DNA from: Bedellia somnulentella
Lineage: Eukaryota > Arthropoda > Insecta > Lepidoptera > Bedelliidae
Assembly (NCBI GenBank): GCA_963576735.1
Contig: OY755170.1
Span: 26,148,875 to 26,212,874 of the forward strand
Length of the DNA stretch: 64,000 nt
Direction of reading: 5' to 3'
Below, piece after piece: positions 1 through 11,220 of this stretch. Within the stretch, counting starts at the first letter, position 1. The number at the start of each line of letters is the position of its first letter. The notes under the pieces are model-generated. The model was given only the letters and a program-made list of their open reading frames with translations. It searched no databases and had not been told where the DNA came from. The position numbers and the translations under genes were made by a program.

Positions 1-1887
1 TCATTAGTCTGTCAGCAATTATTGTGATAAAAAATAGGTTATTACATGACTATTCACATTTTGAGGTGTTTTTACTTAAACTATCCTATACCTTAATTCA
101 TTTTCCTCAATTTTCGCATGATTTTAGGTGTAAACTAAACTTTCATGTTAAATCCTCATTTTCCTGTCGTCATTTCCTGTCATAGTCATATCGGGAAAAT
201 GACATCCAGCCAGGATTTTGACAAGTTACGGTTCCAATCAACAAGAAAAACTGCATAGTGCTATTTTTTTAAATTACTGTTATTGAACAATTAACGGTAC
301 ATTTTTATGAATTTTAAGTATTGAAACAATGATTTACCCAAAATTGTATGGAAACACTAGTGAATGATTTAATTTAGCTGCTAATTTTGATGCTTGCTGG
401 TTAACACATTAGTTATTAACTAACGATGAATTTAAGGTTCTATACTGCGTTCCCTTTCTTTCAGAGACATTAGATTGCCTATAACAAATGTTAATCAAAT
501 CGCTTATGAACGTGCATAAATACATTAAGTTTTTCTAACATAGTACCAAATAAAAAGAAGACTCACGAAAAGACTAACACCTGCATTCACGATATTTGTT
601 CAAATGAGGGTTGGCAGATACAGCTAAAATATGTGTAAGAGAGATTAAAAAACTCGTTTAAAAACTATCACAAGTTGTAAACACTACTACCACTATTTCG
701 AGGATATACAGCATGAATAATGTATGAGCAACAATTTATCAGATATCACAAGCATTTACCAGGACACTTACAGAAAAAACATACCACTATCATTCCTAAA
801 ATTTAAGACACATGCAATAAGAAGAGTGACAATGGTAATGCGGTAAATGGAGTACTGAATAGCAGTGCTTGGTGCATTTTTTATTCTTACACTTATGTAA
901 ATGAATGTTAAAATGGCGAATGTTAGGCGTGGTAGAAGAAGCTTGAAAGCAGATTGAATGCAATAGAGATGAAATCTCTCAAATTGCATATTTGCCTAGC
1001 AGTGAAACACAAACAGCTCGTAAAAATAATAAAAGGTTATAGGATCGCCTAAAAAAATGTATGCTTCGTGAAAGGTGTGGTGTGAATAAGGATATACAGA
1101 CAACGGCAGATACTAGAGAAGGAGTTTAATTTAAAATCCATAAAAAAAGAAACTTAACGTAATGGGAAACTTTTCCATTCATAAGAAAGAAAGCAGCGAA
1201 AAAGAAAGCTTAACAAAATGGGGTTTTAAAACTAAGATAATATCCTGGAAAACCTCCCTATCTTTATTTAGATCCATATTTTTTTTCAAAAATGCATTTT
1301 TATTCTCACCTGGGTATATGTATATAAATAACAGCTAAAGAAATTACAAAAGGCATTCAGAAACAAAAACAAGTGACCAAAAGCCAATCCGTGAAATATA
1401 ACAAAGTCTAACTCAGAAAATAAATAAGAAATAATTTCTTGTAGAGGTCATGGTTTTATTTTTCATATATTTTAAAAACGGGAAGATAATCGAGAGTATT
1501 TTTCACATGAAATTAGTCAAGAATAAGCCTTAACGAAATTGTATCGCAGTTATAGAATAATTATATCAAAGATAGGGAAAAAACATATTGATTTACATGA
1601 TTATTGTCATTTTCCTGTGGGACGTGTCATTTTCCTGTATACTGAATTTATAAATTTGGTTAAAAGACAAATTTTCCATTAAACTTGCGGGTCTCAAACA
1701 TGTTTATATACGTAAATATATGCTCAATCTAAACATAATCATTAATTATAATAAAGTTACAAAAAATATTTTTTTAATATTGACCTGAATTTGCCCACTT
1801 ATAAAATATTCACCCATACCGAGTCTCGTGGGGAGTGCTCATTGAGTGAATATAATTTAATATGGCGAGAACTACAAAATTTTTGGG
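1..1887. other. AT-rich flank, no gene recognised
   Basis: No open frame here resembles a known protein and no repeat family seen elsewhere in the window is present. The short phrase TCATTTTCCTGT recurs near 160 and 1610-1635 but no larger unit could be built from it. This is taken as intergenic DNA downstream of the NDRG gene. Confidence 0.5.
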
Positions 1888-1944
1888 AATGCTCCGTTGT
1901 AACACCGCGCTGTTCACCCAGTGTAACAGCGGAGCATTTTTTTT
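1888..1944. repeat. hairpin with T-run
   Basis: AATGCTCCGTTGTAACA is followed after a short loop by TGTAACAGCGGAGCATT, giving 15 of 17 paired bases. The second arm runs into eight T residues. It resembles a Pol III-type terminated hairpin or the relic of a small inverted-repeat element. No TSD or second copy was found, so the nature is unknown. Confidence 0.5.
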
Positions 1945-2139
1945 CTTAACTAATTTTTCGTAACAAAAACAATCAATACAAAAATGTTATCATTACAGAA
2001 ATACAACAAGAAAAACAGAAATAAAATATGAAAAAGGATAACAACCACAACGAACATAAATAGACAAAAGTAAATACACAACGTACTTCAGATAAATTTA
2101 AACAATAATTGTAATAATTAAATCAATTAATTAGCGAAT

Positions 2140-2467
2140 AAGCCTGATATCGTGGTATGGTCGGTCGCAGTCGAGGGTATTTCTAGTGGATGTCACTATC
2201 CCTCATGACGAGGGTCTCGTGAAAGCCGAAACCGAGAAGCATCGGAAATATCTCGATCTGGCTCACGAGATCACCGACATGTGGGGTGTGACTTCGACAG
2301 AAATAATCCCAATTGTTTTGTCCGCGAACGGGTTAATTCCAACCAGCCTCGCGACCAACTTGAGGCGGTTGGATTTCTGTGGCTTGTCGGTTCCAGCACG
2401 AATGCAGAAAGCGGTGCTGCTCGATACGGCTCGGATCGTCCGTTGGTTCTTGAACCTGACTCCCTGA
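2140..2467 (+). mobile_element. LINE ORF2 C-terminal fragment
   Basis: A frame from about 2186 encodes VDVTIPHDEGLVKAETEK, then KYLDLAHEITDMWG, IIPIVLSANGLIP and MQKAVLLDTARIV, and stops at 2465-2467. This pattern is typical of the C-terminal end of arthropod non-LTR retrotransposon polyproteins. Just upstream KPDIVVW is readable from 2140 in another frame (offset +1), so the fragment is frameshifted. The KPDIVV...VDVTIP spacing is loosely like a PD-(D/E)XK nuclease core, which is inference. The reverse transcriptase is absent: this is a 5'-truncated dead copy. Confidence 0.6.
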
Positions 2468-2551
2468 CCCCGACCGACTGTGCTTTTGTCGGGGAGTACC
2501 GCCTCTCCCATTTAAAATTCTTAATTTTCATTTTCGGCCATGGGAGAGGCG
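2468..2551 (+). repeat. two hairpins after the LINE stop codon
   Basis: CCCCGAC (2468) pairs with GTCGGGG (2488-2494), and CGCCTCTCCCAT (2500-2511) pairs perfectly with ATGGGAGAGGCG (2540-2551). They directly follow the LINE stop and probably form the 3' UTR structure recognised by its reverse transcriptase. The function is inferred. Confidence 0.55.
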
Positions 2552-2574
2552 AGAAACTTAAATGTTTTCCGAAA

Positions 2575-3208
2575 TATTAATTAATAATATACACACAAAT
2601 TGAAGACTTTTTAAAATAAGTAAGAACATTTTCTTGCAGCGCTGCTTCGAAAAGCAGAATAAGTCCACATCCGTGATATAAATATTATATGCATCGCACA
2701 TCCTGCACAAAGGAGCTCTCTTATCTACATTGGTCCTGCTGACCCCTAGGGCGAATACATGTTTATTGCTTGTAGCGTGACTCGGAACACGTAAACTACT
2801 CTTTGCCAGAAAGTCGGGGCAGTTGAGCTGGGAAGAACATATACCCTGCAGAACTATTAAGTCAGCCAGGATACGATGGTGGTGCAAAGATATCATTTTG
2901 TGTTTAATTAAGAGGTCTCTATAAGACAGCCTAGGACACCGCATACGGAAATTTAGGGTGCGAAGGAACTTTTTCTGTATAAGCTCTAACCGTTTTTTGT
3001 AAATTTCATATAGAGGATTTCAAACGACCGACGCATACTCTAAGTTTGAACGTAACAAAGATTGGAAAAGAGTTATGTATGTTTCAGCTTTCCTAAATTG
3101 CTTTGAGACTCTCAGTACAAATCCAAGCATACGGTAGGCTTTGTTGATAATATACTCTACATGTTCATTGAACAACAGCTTCGAGTCAAATATTACGCCC
3201 AGATCGCT
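2575..3208 (-). mobile_element. Jockey-like LINE fragment, 5' truncated
   Basis: Read on the minus strand, the frame gives SDLGVIFDSKLLFNEH, INKAYRMLGFVLRVSKQF, LLRSNLEYASVV, an in-frame stop, then LELIQKKFLRTLNF, RMRCPRLSYRDLL and VFALGVSRTN. This is the region after the RT domain in Jockey/CR1-type non-LTR elements and has the same architecture as the better copy at 33101-34465. The RT catalytic part is missing. The 5' side ends where the repeat at 3216 begins. Confidence 0.7.
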
Positions 3209-3215
3209 AATAGAT

Positions 3216-3644
3216 ATAAAAGACTAATTTGAATATTTTCCATTTAAAATGACTAATTGTAATGTTATGATTTTTTAAAGATTGTTCAACTTTTGTACTT
3301 AATGACGTCATCGATCGATAAAATCACGTAGCGACATGCAAATGAAGCGAAATGTTTGTTATATATACATATGTTGCTTTTTGCAAAACATATCACGAAT
3401 TTGTGATGTCAAATGAAATTATTACGATATTATACTAAACAAACCTATGATTTTCGATATTTTATTAATAAACTGCAAAACCTTGAAACAAAATTGAAGG
3501 TCAAACACTGTTACAGTTTTTTGATAAAATAACAGTCATCTTAGCTTCAATTGATATAATTTCAAGAAAATTTTGTTTATAACACTAATATCTCGAAATG
3601 GTTTTGTAATCAGCATCACTTTAGTAAAACTTTGCATACCGAAT
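3216..3644 (+). repeat. dispersed 430-bp repeat, copy 1
   Basis: It matches 36495-36960 (same strand) and 60150-60650 (opposite strand) over about 400 bp. Shared blocks include TTAATGACGTCATCGATCGA, ATCACGAATTTGTGATGTCA and the end AAACTTTGCATACCGAAT. Only the copy at 60150 has both inverted termini. This copy lacks its left end where it meets the LINE fragment. Confidence 0.8.
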
Positions 3645-4402
3645 AGTGTAAGTATTGTGAATGTTTTGAGATCTCCGTGAAAATGTGTATTAAATTTATC
3701 TCAGCTCAAAATGTAATATAATGTAAATTTAATCCGTAGCGAGCGCTGTGATCGTTTAAAAGAGAACCCTCCGACCGCTTTCCACCTAGCCAATACCTTA
3801 TTCTTATTGCATTGGCACAGCTAGTTATTACTTTAAAATATAGTTTATTTAAATGACTAAATTGTTATCTTTCGATTGTTTCTATTCAAACTGCATTAAT
3901 ATGTGTATAACACGACAGCGTGCACAGAGTTCGGTAGCAAGTGAATGCATAGTGGGATAAGATAAGTTGGATTTAATGAGCTTATCATCACAAAGTTATA
4001 CTTTTTTGTACAATCATCAACTTTCTTAAACCTCTTTATTTACTTCCATAAATAACAATCTGAAAACTAACTGGAAATGTGTAAGCTTTTATGAGCCATT
4101 TACTCCTATTAATTGCGGTAGATGGCGTGAGGGCGGAATTACATCGCGGTATGAATTCTTTGAAACCGGAGTATATAAGGGTTGAGATCCAAGAATCTCA
4201 ATTCAATATCAAATGCAACTCAAATTTTTATAAACGGTACGTAAGCTAATGTTTACAATCCGTTAATTAAGTTCTAAATGAAACGAATACAGTCGTACTA
4301 CGTATTCTATAGTAATAGTGCGATTTGTGACATCCATATGTACTTACGACTTTAAATAACGAAAAGGAGCGGCTAGTGTGTCAGAGTGAGAAATTCATCA
4401 GC
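3645..4402. other. no gene or repeat recognised
   Basis: Unique-looking AT-rich DNA with no long open frame and no match to the other repeat families in the window. Confidence 0.4.
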
Positions 4403-4510
4403 CACTAATAAATAAAGGAAAGAAAAATTTCGACACAGGCGGGATTTTTTTCTTTCCTTTATTTATTCTTTATTTATTAGTAATAATCCCCACATGAGGT
4501 TTTCATGAAC
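4403..4510. repeat. hairpin repeat related to 53481-53565
   Basis: AATAAATAAAGGAAAGAAAA pairs with CTTTCCTTTATTTATT about 40 bases on. The left flank AAGAAAAATTTCGACAC, then GGCGGG, and later CCCCACATGAGG also occur in order at 53481-53565. There a tRNA-like T-arm sits between them; here it has been lost or replaced. Confidence 0.55.
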
Positions 4511-4527
4511 AAAAAGATTTAAATTTC

Positions 4528-4708
4528 ATCAGCCACTTTTGGAAGTTAAGGGGGGGAAAGATGGTAAAATAAAGGGTCATGGTTATAGATCTTCACCGCA
4601 TCGCCAAAAAATCACTAAAAACGCCCCAATACCCTTTGTTGCCCATTACGAATATCCACGAGAAGAAATGGGGTAGTGCAACTCTAAGCCGACACTACAC
4701 AGCAGAGT
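4528..4708 (-). mobile_element. SINE-A, truncated and diverged
   Basis: Minus-strand copy beginning inside the tail half (CAGCCACTTTTGGAAGTT) and ending in the head complement CTAAGCCGACACTACACAGC. The (TATG)n tail is absent. Confidence 0.75.
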
Positions 4709-5342
4709 TTTGCGACTTTCGTAGGAATATTGTACCGCTACAAAATAGAGTGCGTGATTAGTGTCGAGACGGCCGGGGCAGGCCGCCAGTGCTACATTTT
4801 TACCAACTCATCGGTTCACTTTGTGGGCCCACACTGAGTCATCCGGTACGTGGCCGCCACTTCAGAAGTTCTGAGCCCGAACGACCTACTCAGAAGACAT
4901 TTTAGTGAAAAAAAAAGCACTTTACTCAAATCTTCTTTGATTTCAGCTATCTCTATATTAACAGGTTAAATTTAACTAATGCAATAGATCATCCAATGAT
5001 TTATTTCGGCCATTATTTGCCAGTAAACTAAAATTTAAATTAATCAAATAATTTTCCTTTTGTCTCTATTGGCCCAAAGACTTTGCTTGTGTATCAAGTG
5101 TCATCTCAAATACGTGGGAGTGTGTCAATTGTTTGGTTAAATTACCTTAAAAGTAGAGTCAGTAGAGTAAGATTTAACTTATACGTAAGTTTGTGACGTT
5201 CAAAAAATAGAGAACAATTCTTTTTATTTTGAAATAAATATTTTTTATTTTTTTATCTTTTATGCATAATTTAGTATAAAAACTGAAAACTTATGAACTT
5301 TATGCACTCCATCTGTGCATAATCTTTGGTGGATATTCGGAC
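4709..5342. other. no gene recognised
   Basis: A GC-richer patch near 4765-4870 (GGCCGGGGCAGGCCGCC, then GGCCCACACTGAGTCATCCGG) stands out but has no coding signal and no second copy here. The rest is AT-rich. Confidence 0.35.
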
Positions 5343-5857
5343 ATCCGTGGTAGCTCAGTGGGTGAACACCGCTTGTCGTGCAGACGATGAGGGCACTAAT
5401 CCCGGGTCGGGCTTACACTAATTTGGCTTATTGCCCGTGGTCCCTCTCGTAGTCCCTTTTTGAAAATCTATCGCCCGTGGTCCCTTTTTCAGTATAAACC
5501 GACCAAAATCAAATCATGAGTATTTTTTTTTTCCAAATAGTTTTTTTATACATATTGTAGAACAGTTTGGTAGTCCAAATATTTTCTTCATACGAAAAAC
5601 GTAAAGCGGAAAAAGACTTAGATATTCACAAAATATATATTATGCAAACTACAAATCAAATGTACTAGGAGTCCAAAGAGACAAAGTATGTTAGTAAAGA
5701 ACTAGTGTCCTTAATATTTCTTCAATCCTAGTTTCATAAAATATTTTTAACAGATGTAGCAGCGAGAACATAAATAAATCAAATAGTATATTTAGAGTTT
5801 TGTTCTTCCAGCAAACCTTTGATATATATTTCCCAAGTTTCTTTTTTTTTACGTTAT

Positions 5858-5995
5858 ACTTACTTATACTCACGCCCATTATTCCCATTGGGGTAGGCAG
5901 AGACTATCGATCGCCACTTAGTACGATCTTGACAAACCTCTCTTGCTGCCCTTACATTCATTATTCTTCTCACTTCGGACCCCCGTTAAACGTAA
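5858..5995 (-). mobile_element. RTE-like LINE 3' end, subfamily b
   Basis: It begins with ACTTATACTCACGCCCATTA and continues GACTATCGATCGCCACTTAG, the complement of the RTE C-terminal codons and tail. The GGGCGTGAGTATAAG tail marks subfamily b. It is nested in the 5426-6935 element. Confidence 0.75.
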
Positions 5996-6169
5996 AACGT
6001 TAAACCCCCTTCTTACGTTATACAAAAACATTAGCTTAAGAATATTTTAAACTAAATAACATTACATCTTTTGGCACATAAATAAATAAGATAACTTTAA
6101 CTTAGCTTATATTTAATAAAAAAAACTTCTTAAATGCAAAGTAAGAACCGATCCAGCAGAAGTATTATC

Positions 6170-6350
6170 CAACAATAATAATGATTCCCTGCCTCGGAGG
6201 ACTAGGCCGTCGGTCTCGGCTACTACCACGGTATGTGGTCGTTAAAGTCTGCCAACCGGTAGGCAGCATGGTGCATCATGGCTAGATTACCTTTTTTCGG
6301 GTAGCCCTTAGCTCCATGCCCCTCAATGGGGACATATAAAGTCGTTAATA
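6170..6350 (-). mobile_element. LINE 3'-UTR-like fragment
   Basis: On the minus strand it contains CCGTGGTAGTAGCCGAGACC and ends in an ATTATTATT-type simple tail near 6170-6185. The motif CCGTG(G/A)TAGTAGCCG also occurs at 28240-28260 on the plus strand. It looks like the non-coding 3' end of a non-LTR element; the family was not identified. Confidence 0.45.
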
Positions 6351-7116
6351 ATAATTGTTTTTGAGATGATGCGCATCTGCATAAATCGCTAATGTTACTT
6401 TGTATTTTATAATAACAAATTTATTTCTTGTATTACGTAAGATTTAAGCTTGATGTTTGGCAAAATAATAGTGGCGAACACGATTAATTAAATAATATCA
6501 AAGAAAAAAAAAACAAGTATAGAATTTTTGCATTGCCTATCTTCCTATTTATTTATAAACTGCTATTGTTTAATAACATCTTTATGAGTTAGACTCAAAG
6601 TAACTGGGATTGAAAAAATCTCTAGGAGATTGGAAATATTCAGAATATTTTACAACTAGTATGTTTGTATTTATAGCCTCCTAGTACTTCTTTGAAGTTT
6701 GCACAAATATTTTATGAAAATTTTCTAAGTCTTTTTATCTCTTTATGGTTTTGGTATGCCAAAAATGTTTGAAGTACCAATCCATACCCTAATGAAATAA
6801 ATAATATATTTCGAATGTATATCCGTCTCCTTCTCCTCTTATATGAAATATTCACACATTTCATTTTGGTCGGTTTATACTGAAAAAGGGACCACGGGCC
6901 ATAGATTTTCAAAAAGGGACCACGGGCAATAAGTCCACTAATTTGTCTTTTCTAAAGACATATGTGTGGTTAATTTACCTTGGTATTTAACATCGTGAGG
7001 AAACCCACATGGCTGAGTTGTAATTAGTCATGTGACAGTGTATTACAACAAAACGGCGATATGCCTGCCCCCTACCACGTGAGTACACTGTCCAAGCAAA
7101 ACGTGGGTATTCTGAA

Positions 7117-7370
7117 CATACATACATATACTCACGCCATTAGTTCCCATTGGGCTAGGCAGAGACTATTGATCGCCACTTCGTACGATCCTGACAAACC
7201 TCTCAAGCTTCGTTCATATCCATCAATCTTTTCATACATGCACTTGTATTCTTCATACTTCGTACACCTGCTTTTTGAGCATATTCTTTATGTCCTCTAC
7301 TAACGTTACCTTCCAAATTGGCTCTACAGATCTCTTTCACCAATTTACCATGTTCCATCCTCTTTAAGAA
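7117..7370 (-). mobile_element. RTE-like LINE 3' end, subfamily a
   Basis: Tail CATACATACATATACTCACG, then CGCCACTTCGTACGATCCTG, CATCCATCAATC-like, TTTTTGAGC and GTCCTCTACTAACG complements of the RTE C-terminal coding region. The tail abuts the SINE-B body ending at 7113. Confidence 0.85.
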
Positions 7371-7507
7371 TACCTAGCACCGCGAAATCATTTAGTAACA
7401 AACGTAGAAAAAATGATATGGCGCAGCTTATAACAAATTTTGAATGTAGTTTTACTAATAAACACTTACCACAAATGGTAAAACAATCAAATAAATGGTT
7501 ACTAACA

Positions 7508-7742
7508 AGGTGCCGTGTAGTGCCTGTTCAGAATGTCAATACCCTTATGAAGCCATGGGTGTCGTATGAGGCGACTAAGGGTATGGGGCTTATTAAATTG
7601 GATTTTGGGCGATGCGGTGAGAGATACTTTATTTATAACATCTTGTCCCCTATCAACTTCCAAATGTGCCGAAGAGTTTTTAAGCTCAAAAGCTCTGCCT
7701 ACCCCTTTTTGGGATTTATGGCCGTGAGTATATGGATGTATG
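7508..7742 (+). mobile_element. SINE-A, diverged
   Basis: The head GCCGTGTAGTG, middle CGTATGAGGCGACTAAGGG and tail GGCCGTGAGTATATGGATG are all present, with scattered substitutions. A 136-codon open frame here is only the SINE read through. Confidence 0.85.
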
Positions 7743-7821
7743 TACTAAGAATAAATTTGAAAGTGTTAACTAAGTACATTTACTTACCTTATATTCACGA
7801 GTACTGTGCCAGATTCAATAC

Positions 7822-7920
7822 ATCGTGAGGAAACCCATATGGCCAGTTGCTGCTAATACATGTGACCGTTTATTCGTCCGAATTGACTTGTCTTCTATGA
7901 AGCGAGTATACTCTCCAAAC
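7822..7920 (+). mobile_element. SINE-B internal fragment
   Basis: ATCGTGAGGAAACCCATATGG and GCGAGTATACTCTCCAA correspond to the middle of SINE-B. The tRNA-like head and the tail are missing. Confidence 0.65.
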
Positions 7921-7924
7921 AGAA

Positions 7925-8016
7925 AAGAAGGATGAATGTGAAAAGCTTGAGGTTTGCCAGGATCGTACAAAGTGGCGATCAATAGTCTCTGCCTACCCCA
8001 ATGGGATATATGTATG
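7925..8016 (+). mobile_element. RTE-like LINE 3' end
   Basis: GTTTGCCAGGATCGTACAAA and CTCTGCCTACCCCAATGGGA, then ATATATGTATGTATG. Severely 5' truncated, and it abuts the SINE-B fragment. Confidence 0.8.
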
Positions 8017-8099
8017 TATGAATGAAATAATTGAGGGAATTGTGTTCTAAGTCTGTTTATGACATTTCAGTTCAGGGTCTTTTAAAAACAAAAACAAAA

Positions 8100-9818
8100 C
8101 ACGTGTAATTTCTCTTTATTTAAACATTTATTCACACAATACTTTTTAAATGTCATTATAAATGTCCGTTTACGATTATAATATTGTTTTAAAATAGATA
8201 TTTAACATTATATTTATATAAAATTTTATTCCGACTTGTTATTCAAATTAAAACAGTGCTAATACAGCCCACCGAGAGTCGAGTAAAACATTCATCTATT
8301 ATATTATTATTTGACATACATATATAGTGATGCACAATAATGAAATAACACTAACAAGTCAATTCTTTTAGAATCTATCAATTACAAAGCATGACAATCT
8401 AATTACGTCGAGTACATCTTTAAGTCCGGGTCTTTCTTCTGTGATTGCCATCCCAATTTAAACCTTATCTACCTTTAAATAGTGGTCAAATACAATGAAT
8501 TTAAATTTTACCAATGATTGTTAAAGGGTTAAATAGAACTGACACCGTTGTATTCCAGTTAACTACATTAGCATATTACATTTTAATAACTTCGTTAAGA
8601 GTTTCATTGTCAAGATTTTTTGTCGCTGATTTTGTTGGTATTAATTAACGGTGTAATACAGCTTTTCTTTAAAAGTACAGTATTATAACCCTTTCAATTA
8701 TAATTTATTCATAAACTCACTTTTACGACATAGATTGTTTAAAGGAAACATAATTATAGATCTTCGAACATAAGTTGTGAACTGAACTTTAACGATACAT
8801 GTATTTATGTAATGTATAATCATAGAAAAAAAAGTTGCAATTTGCATCAAAAAAAGTTTGAATCAGTCAAAAGACGAAGCTTTTCCAATCTTCGAAGCAG
8901 AGCCTTTCCAATCTTTGATTACATCGTAAAAGAAATAAAGTCGTAATTTTAGGTAAACAGGTGTATAATAATATAAAATGTGTCGTATAAGTGAGCTGTA
9001 CAGTTATCTAACAAGAACTCACACTTACGTTCTTTTATTCACACAAGTCTTTATTCACATTTTTCCTATATATCTTTTTATAAACCTTTCAGGTCTATCA
9101 TTCTCCTTCCTTACAATATAAACATATTAATATTACACCACGCAGCTTTTTCTATTTTTTTGATTATTAATACACAAGTAAAGCTTAGATCAATCAACAC
9201 CTATATGACGTAGCCAAGTTGACAATTCACAAAGTAATGAAAAAGCGTGATTACGTCTAAAATTTTAACACTAAAAATTCATACTGTGTATATATTGCAG
9301 GCATTTTGTTCACCGTTAAGAAACGGTTGACGTCTATACAATACGACAGAACAACACAAAATTCCTGCAATATATATCTAGCCTCATCATCGTCACTATT
9401 CCCTTCTGATAAAATAAATTTTAACTTAAAATAGTCTAATTCATGGGTTATATAGTAAAAACATTATACTAAAACACATTTTAAATAAATAAAATGACAA
9501 GGTAACAATTTAAATTAAAGTAACTAGATACTATAAACATTAATGTTTAAATAACTATACAAAAGATAATTCAAAAGGGGATTGGTCGCAAATGCAAAAC
9601 AGATTGTACTAATTTCAGATATTGAATTATAAATTATTAAATTAATATTTACAAACATCACAAAACAGATGAATTTAATGAAACCCGCATATCAGCTATT
9701 GGTCAACTATCCTGCAACAATTAGGCTACCTACTCTAAACCGAGGAATAATACTAAAAAATACTGAAGAGCAACAAAATGGAACACGTCTACATTTGCCT
9801 GAAAGTGGAAACATCAGT
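8100..9818 (-). other. probable 3' UTR of the NDRG gene
   Basis: Downstream of the TAA at 9819-9821, this 1.7-kb AT-rich stretch contains no recognisable transposon, unlike its surroundings. Minus-strand AATAAA hexamers occur at 9050-9055, 9034-9039, 8127-8132 and 8115-8120. The last pair lies just before TE sequence resumes. The actual poly(A) site cannot be decided from sequence alone. Confidence 0.45.
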
Positions 9819-9961
9819 TTAGCAGACGACAGATTCTGAAATGGGGTTCTCAGTGATGCGGATGACGGAGGAGGGCCGGCAGCGGCGGCGGTCCGACTCG
9901 GACTTGGCCGGCGCGGACGGACGGCGCGACTGAGGCGGCTGCAACGGCGATTGCGGCGCCA
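9819..9961 (-). CDS. NDRG/MESK2 terminal coding exon
   Basis: This exon supplies the C-terminal tail and the TAA stop (9819-9821). After two bases completing a split Val codon it encodes 46 residues: APQSPLQPPQSRRPSAPAKS, then ESDRRRCRPSSVIRITENPI, then SESVVC. The acceptor TTGCAG ends at 9962 and its phase matches the donor at 14946. NDRG C-termini are typically low-complexity, Ser/Arg/Pro-rich and phosphorylated outside the hydrolase fold, and this tail fits. The polypyrimidine tract before the acceptor is weak, and a 182-bp foldback repeat sits 70 bp upstream, so the boundary is the least certain of the six. Further alternative C-terminal exons in the 5-kb intron cannot be excluded. Confidence 0.85.
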
Positions 9962-10030
9962 CTGCAACCATTGCCACCACGTGTTACGGGTTTTTGGGAT
10001 TCAAAAAGTGTAGACTTTCACGATTGCACA

Positions 10031-10212
10031 TTATAATTAAAACAACTTTTGACTTTCGGATATTTTAATCGCGTGTTATAACATGATTTTCTAAAGCCCG
10101 ACGTTTCAAAAACTTTTCAGTTATCATGGTCACGGGAAGGTCAGCTCTTTATAAAATCATTTAGTAACACGCGATTAAAATATCCGAAAGTCAAAAGTTG
10201 TTTTAATTATAA
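10031..10212. repeat. foldback element with 48-bp perfect arms
   Basis: Arms 10031-10078 and 10165-10212 are perfect inverted repeats; the outer end is TTATAATTAAAACAACTTTT. The loop contains CCCGACGTTTC and ATGGTCACGGGAAGG, a unit typical of small insect inverted-repeat elements. No convincing target duplication was found. It lies in the last intron of the NDRG gene, 70 bp from the acceptor. Confidence 0.9.
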
Positions 10213-11220
10213 TTTAAAAAGTGTGTTTGTACGATTTAAGGCCTTTTTTTATGTATGACTAGATGTTTTAATGAATATTTAAGGCCTGTTTAAAACTGTA
10301 TGTAAATAACACAAACTTTTCACTATTAAGAAACAATACAAGATTTTACAATAGGTTTGTTTTTTCTACAAACAATATGTTGTACTACTATACTTTTTCT
10401 TTGCTCCACAGACTGAATTATTTCCATAATGTCAGTGAGCTATATCTATATAGTCTATGTAGGCAGCGAATAGGGGCAAGCAAGCCAATGCAAAGGCCAA
10501 CTGGTATGAAGCTACTTAATATATACAAATCATTGACTTTTACAATTTTTTTTGAACGGTTTAGCTAAAACTTTAAATGATACATTTAAGGCGATATTTA
10601 CATCATTTGTTTCACACAAAAAATGCTAAGCCACTTTACTACACACACAAAACTGCTTGGCTCAAACATAACACATGAACATTATAAAACACACAAAATA
10701 AGAAAGACAGTGATACGTTTATAAATTCTTTAAAACGTATATAGTTTTTATAAGTGCTTTCAAGATAATTTTCAATTTTGACTAGCTGTAGATGAATAGA
10801 AATTCAACAATTATTTTACAGTATTTATCTCAGAATTAATGCCTTTGTAAGAGCGATGGACAAAATCAGATAACATAACATCGTTAGACAGCAATTTTCT
10901 AGAGAAATAAGTTAAATTAAGATAATTATATATCTGTATAAAAACCCTTCACTCTTTCAGCGGGTATCAATTCCAAGATATGGACAGTAAAAATGGTATC
11001 TGAATACACACATCTTAGAGCGAACAAAGGAAGTGGTTCCACATTAAGTCTAATGGTGCTATGACCCTTCCAAGTATCCAAGTCAAATGGTTTACCTTGA
11101 TAACACCGTGATGACACCAACTAAGTACGCTATGTTGTCACAATTTTTTTTACTTCTACGGTTAAAAAATCTACCCATACAACATGACTAAAATACCATT
11201 ATCTTAGCCATTCATATCTA
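10213..11220. other. intron sequence, nothing recognised
   Basis: AT-rich intron DNA. Open frames of about 60 codons here show no similarity to known proteins. Confidence 0.4.

Larger units (their letters stand above)
5426..6935. mobile_element. 1.51-kb long-TIR DNA element
   Basis: The left terminus has CTTATTGCCCGTGGTCCCT and the right terminus its complement. The arms stay complementary for roughly 70 bp, through TTTTTGAAAATCTAT and CAGTATAAACCGACCAAAAT, and carry an internally repeated GCCCGTGGTCCC. The 10-bp sequence CACTAATTTG occurs at 5416-5425 and 6936-6945, as expected for a target-site duplication. Long TIRs with a 9-10 bp duplication fit a Mutator-like non-autonomous element, but the superfamily is inference. 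There is no transposase; the interior holds an RTE fragment and a LINE tail. Confidence 0.8.
5343..7113 (+). mobile_element. SINE-B copy split by a TIR element
   Basis: The tRNA-like head lies at 5343-5425: A box-like TAGCTCAGTGGGTGAAC, then CCCGGGTCGGGC. The body resumes at 6936-7113: TCTTTTCTAAAGACATATGT, GTGAGGAAACCCACATGGC, CACGTGAGTACACTGTCC. Joining the two parts restores the order of the intact copy at 46307. The interruption is the element at 5426-6935, flanked by the duplicated CACTAATTTG. Confidence 0.8.

Noticed and set aside
7418..7828. 136-codon open frame as a gene
   Set aside because: It reads through a SINE-A copy and its flanks.
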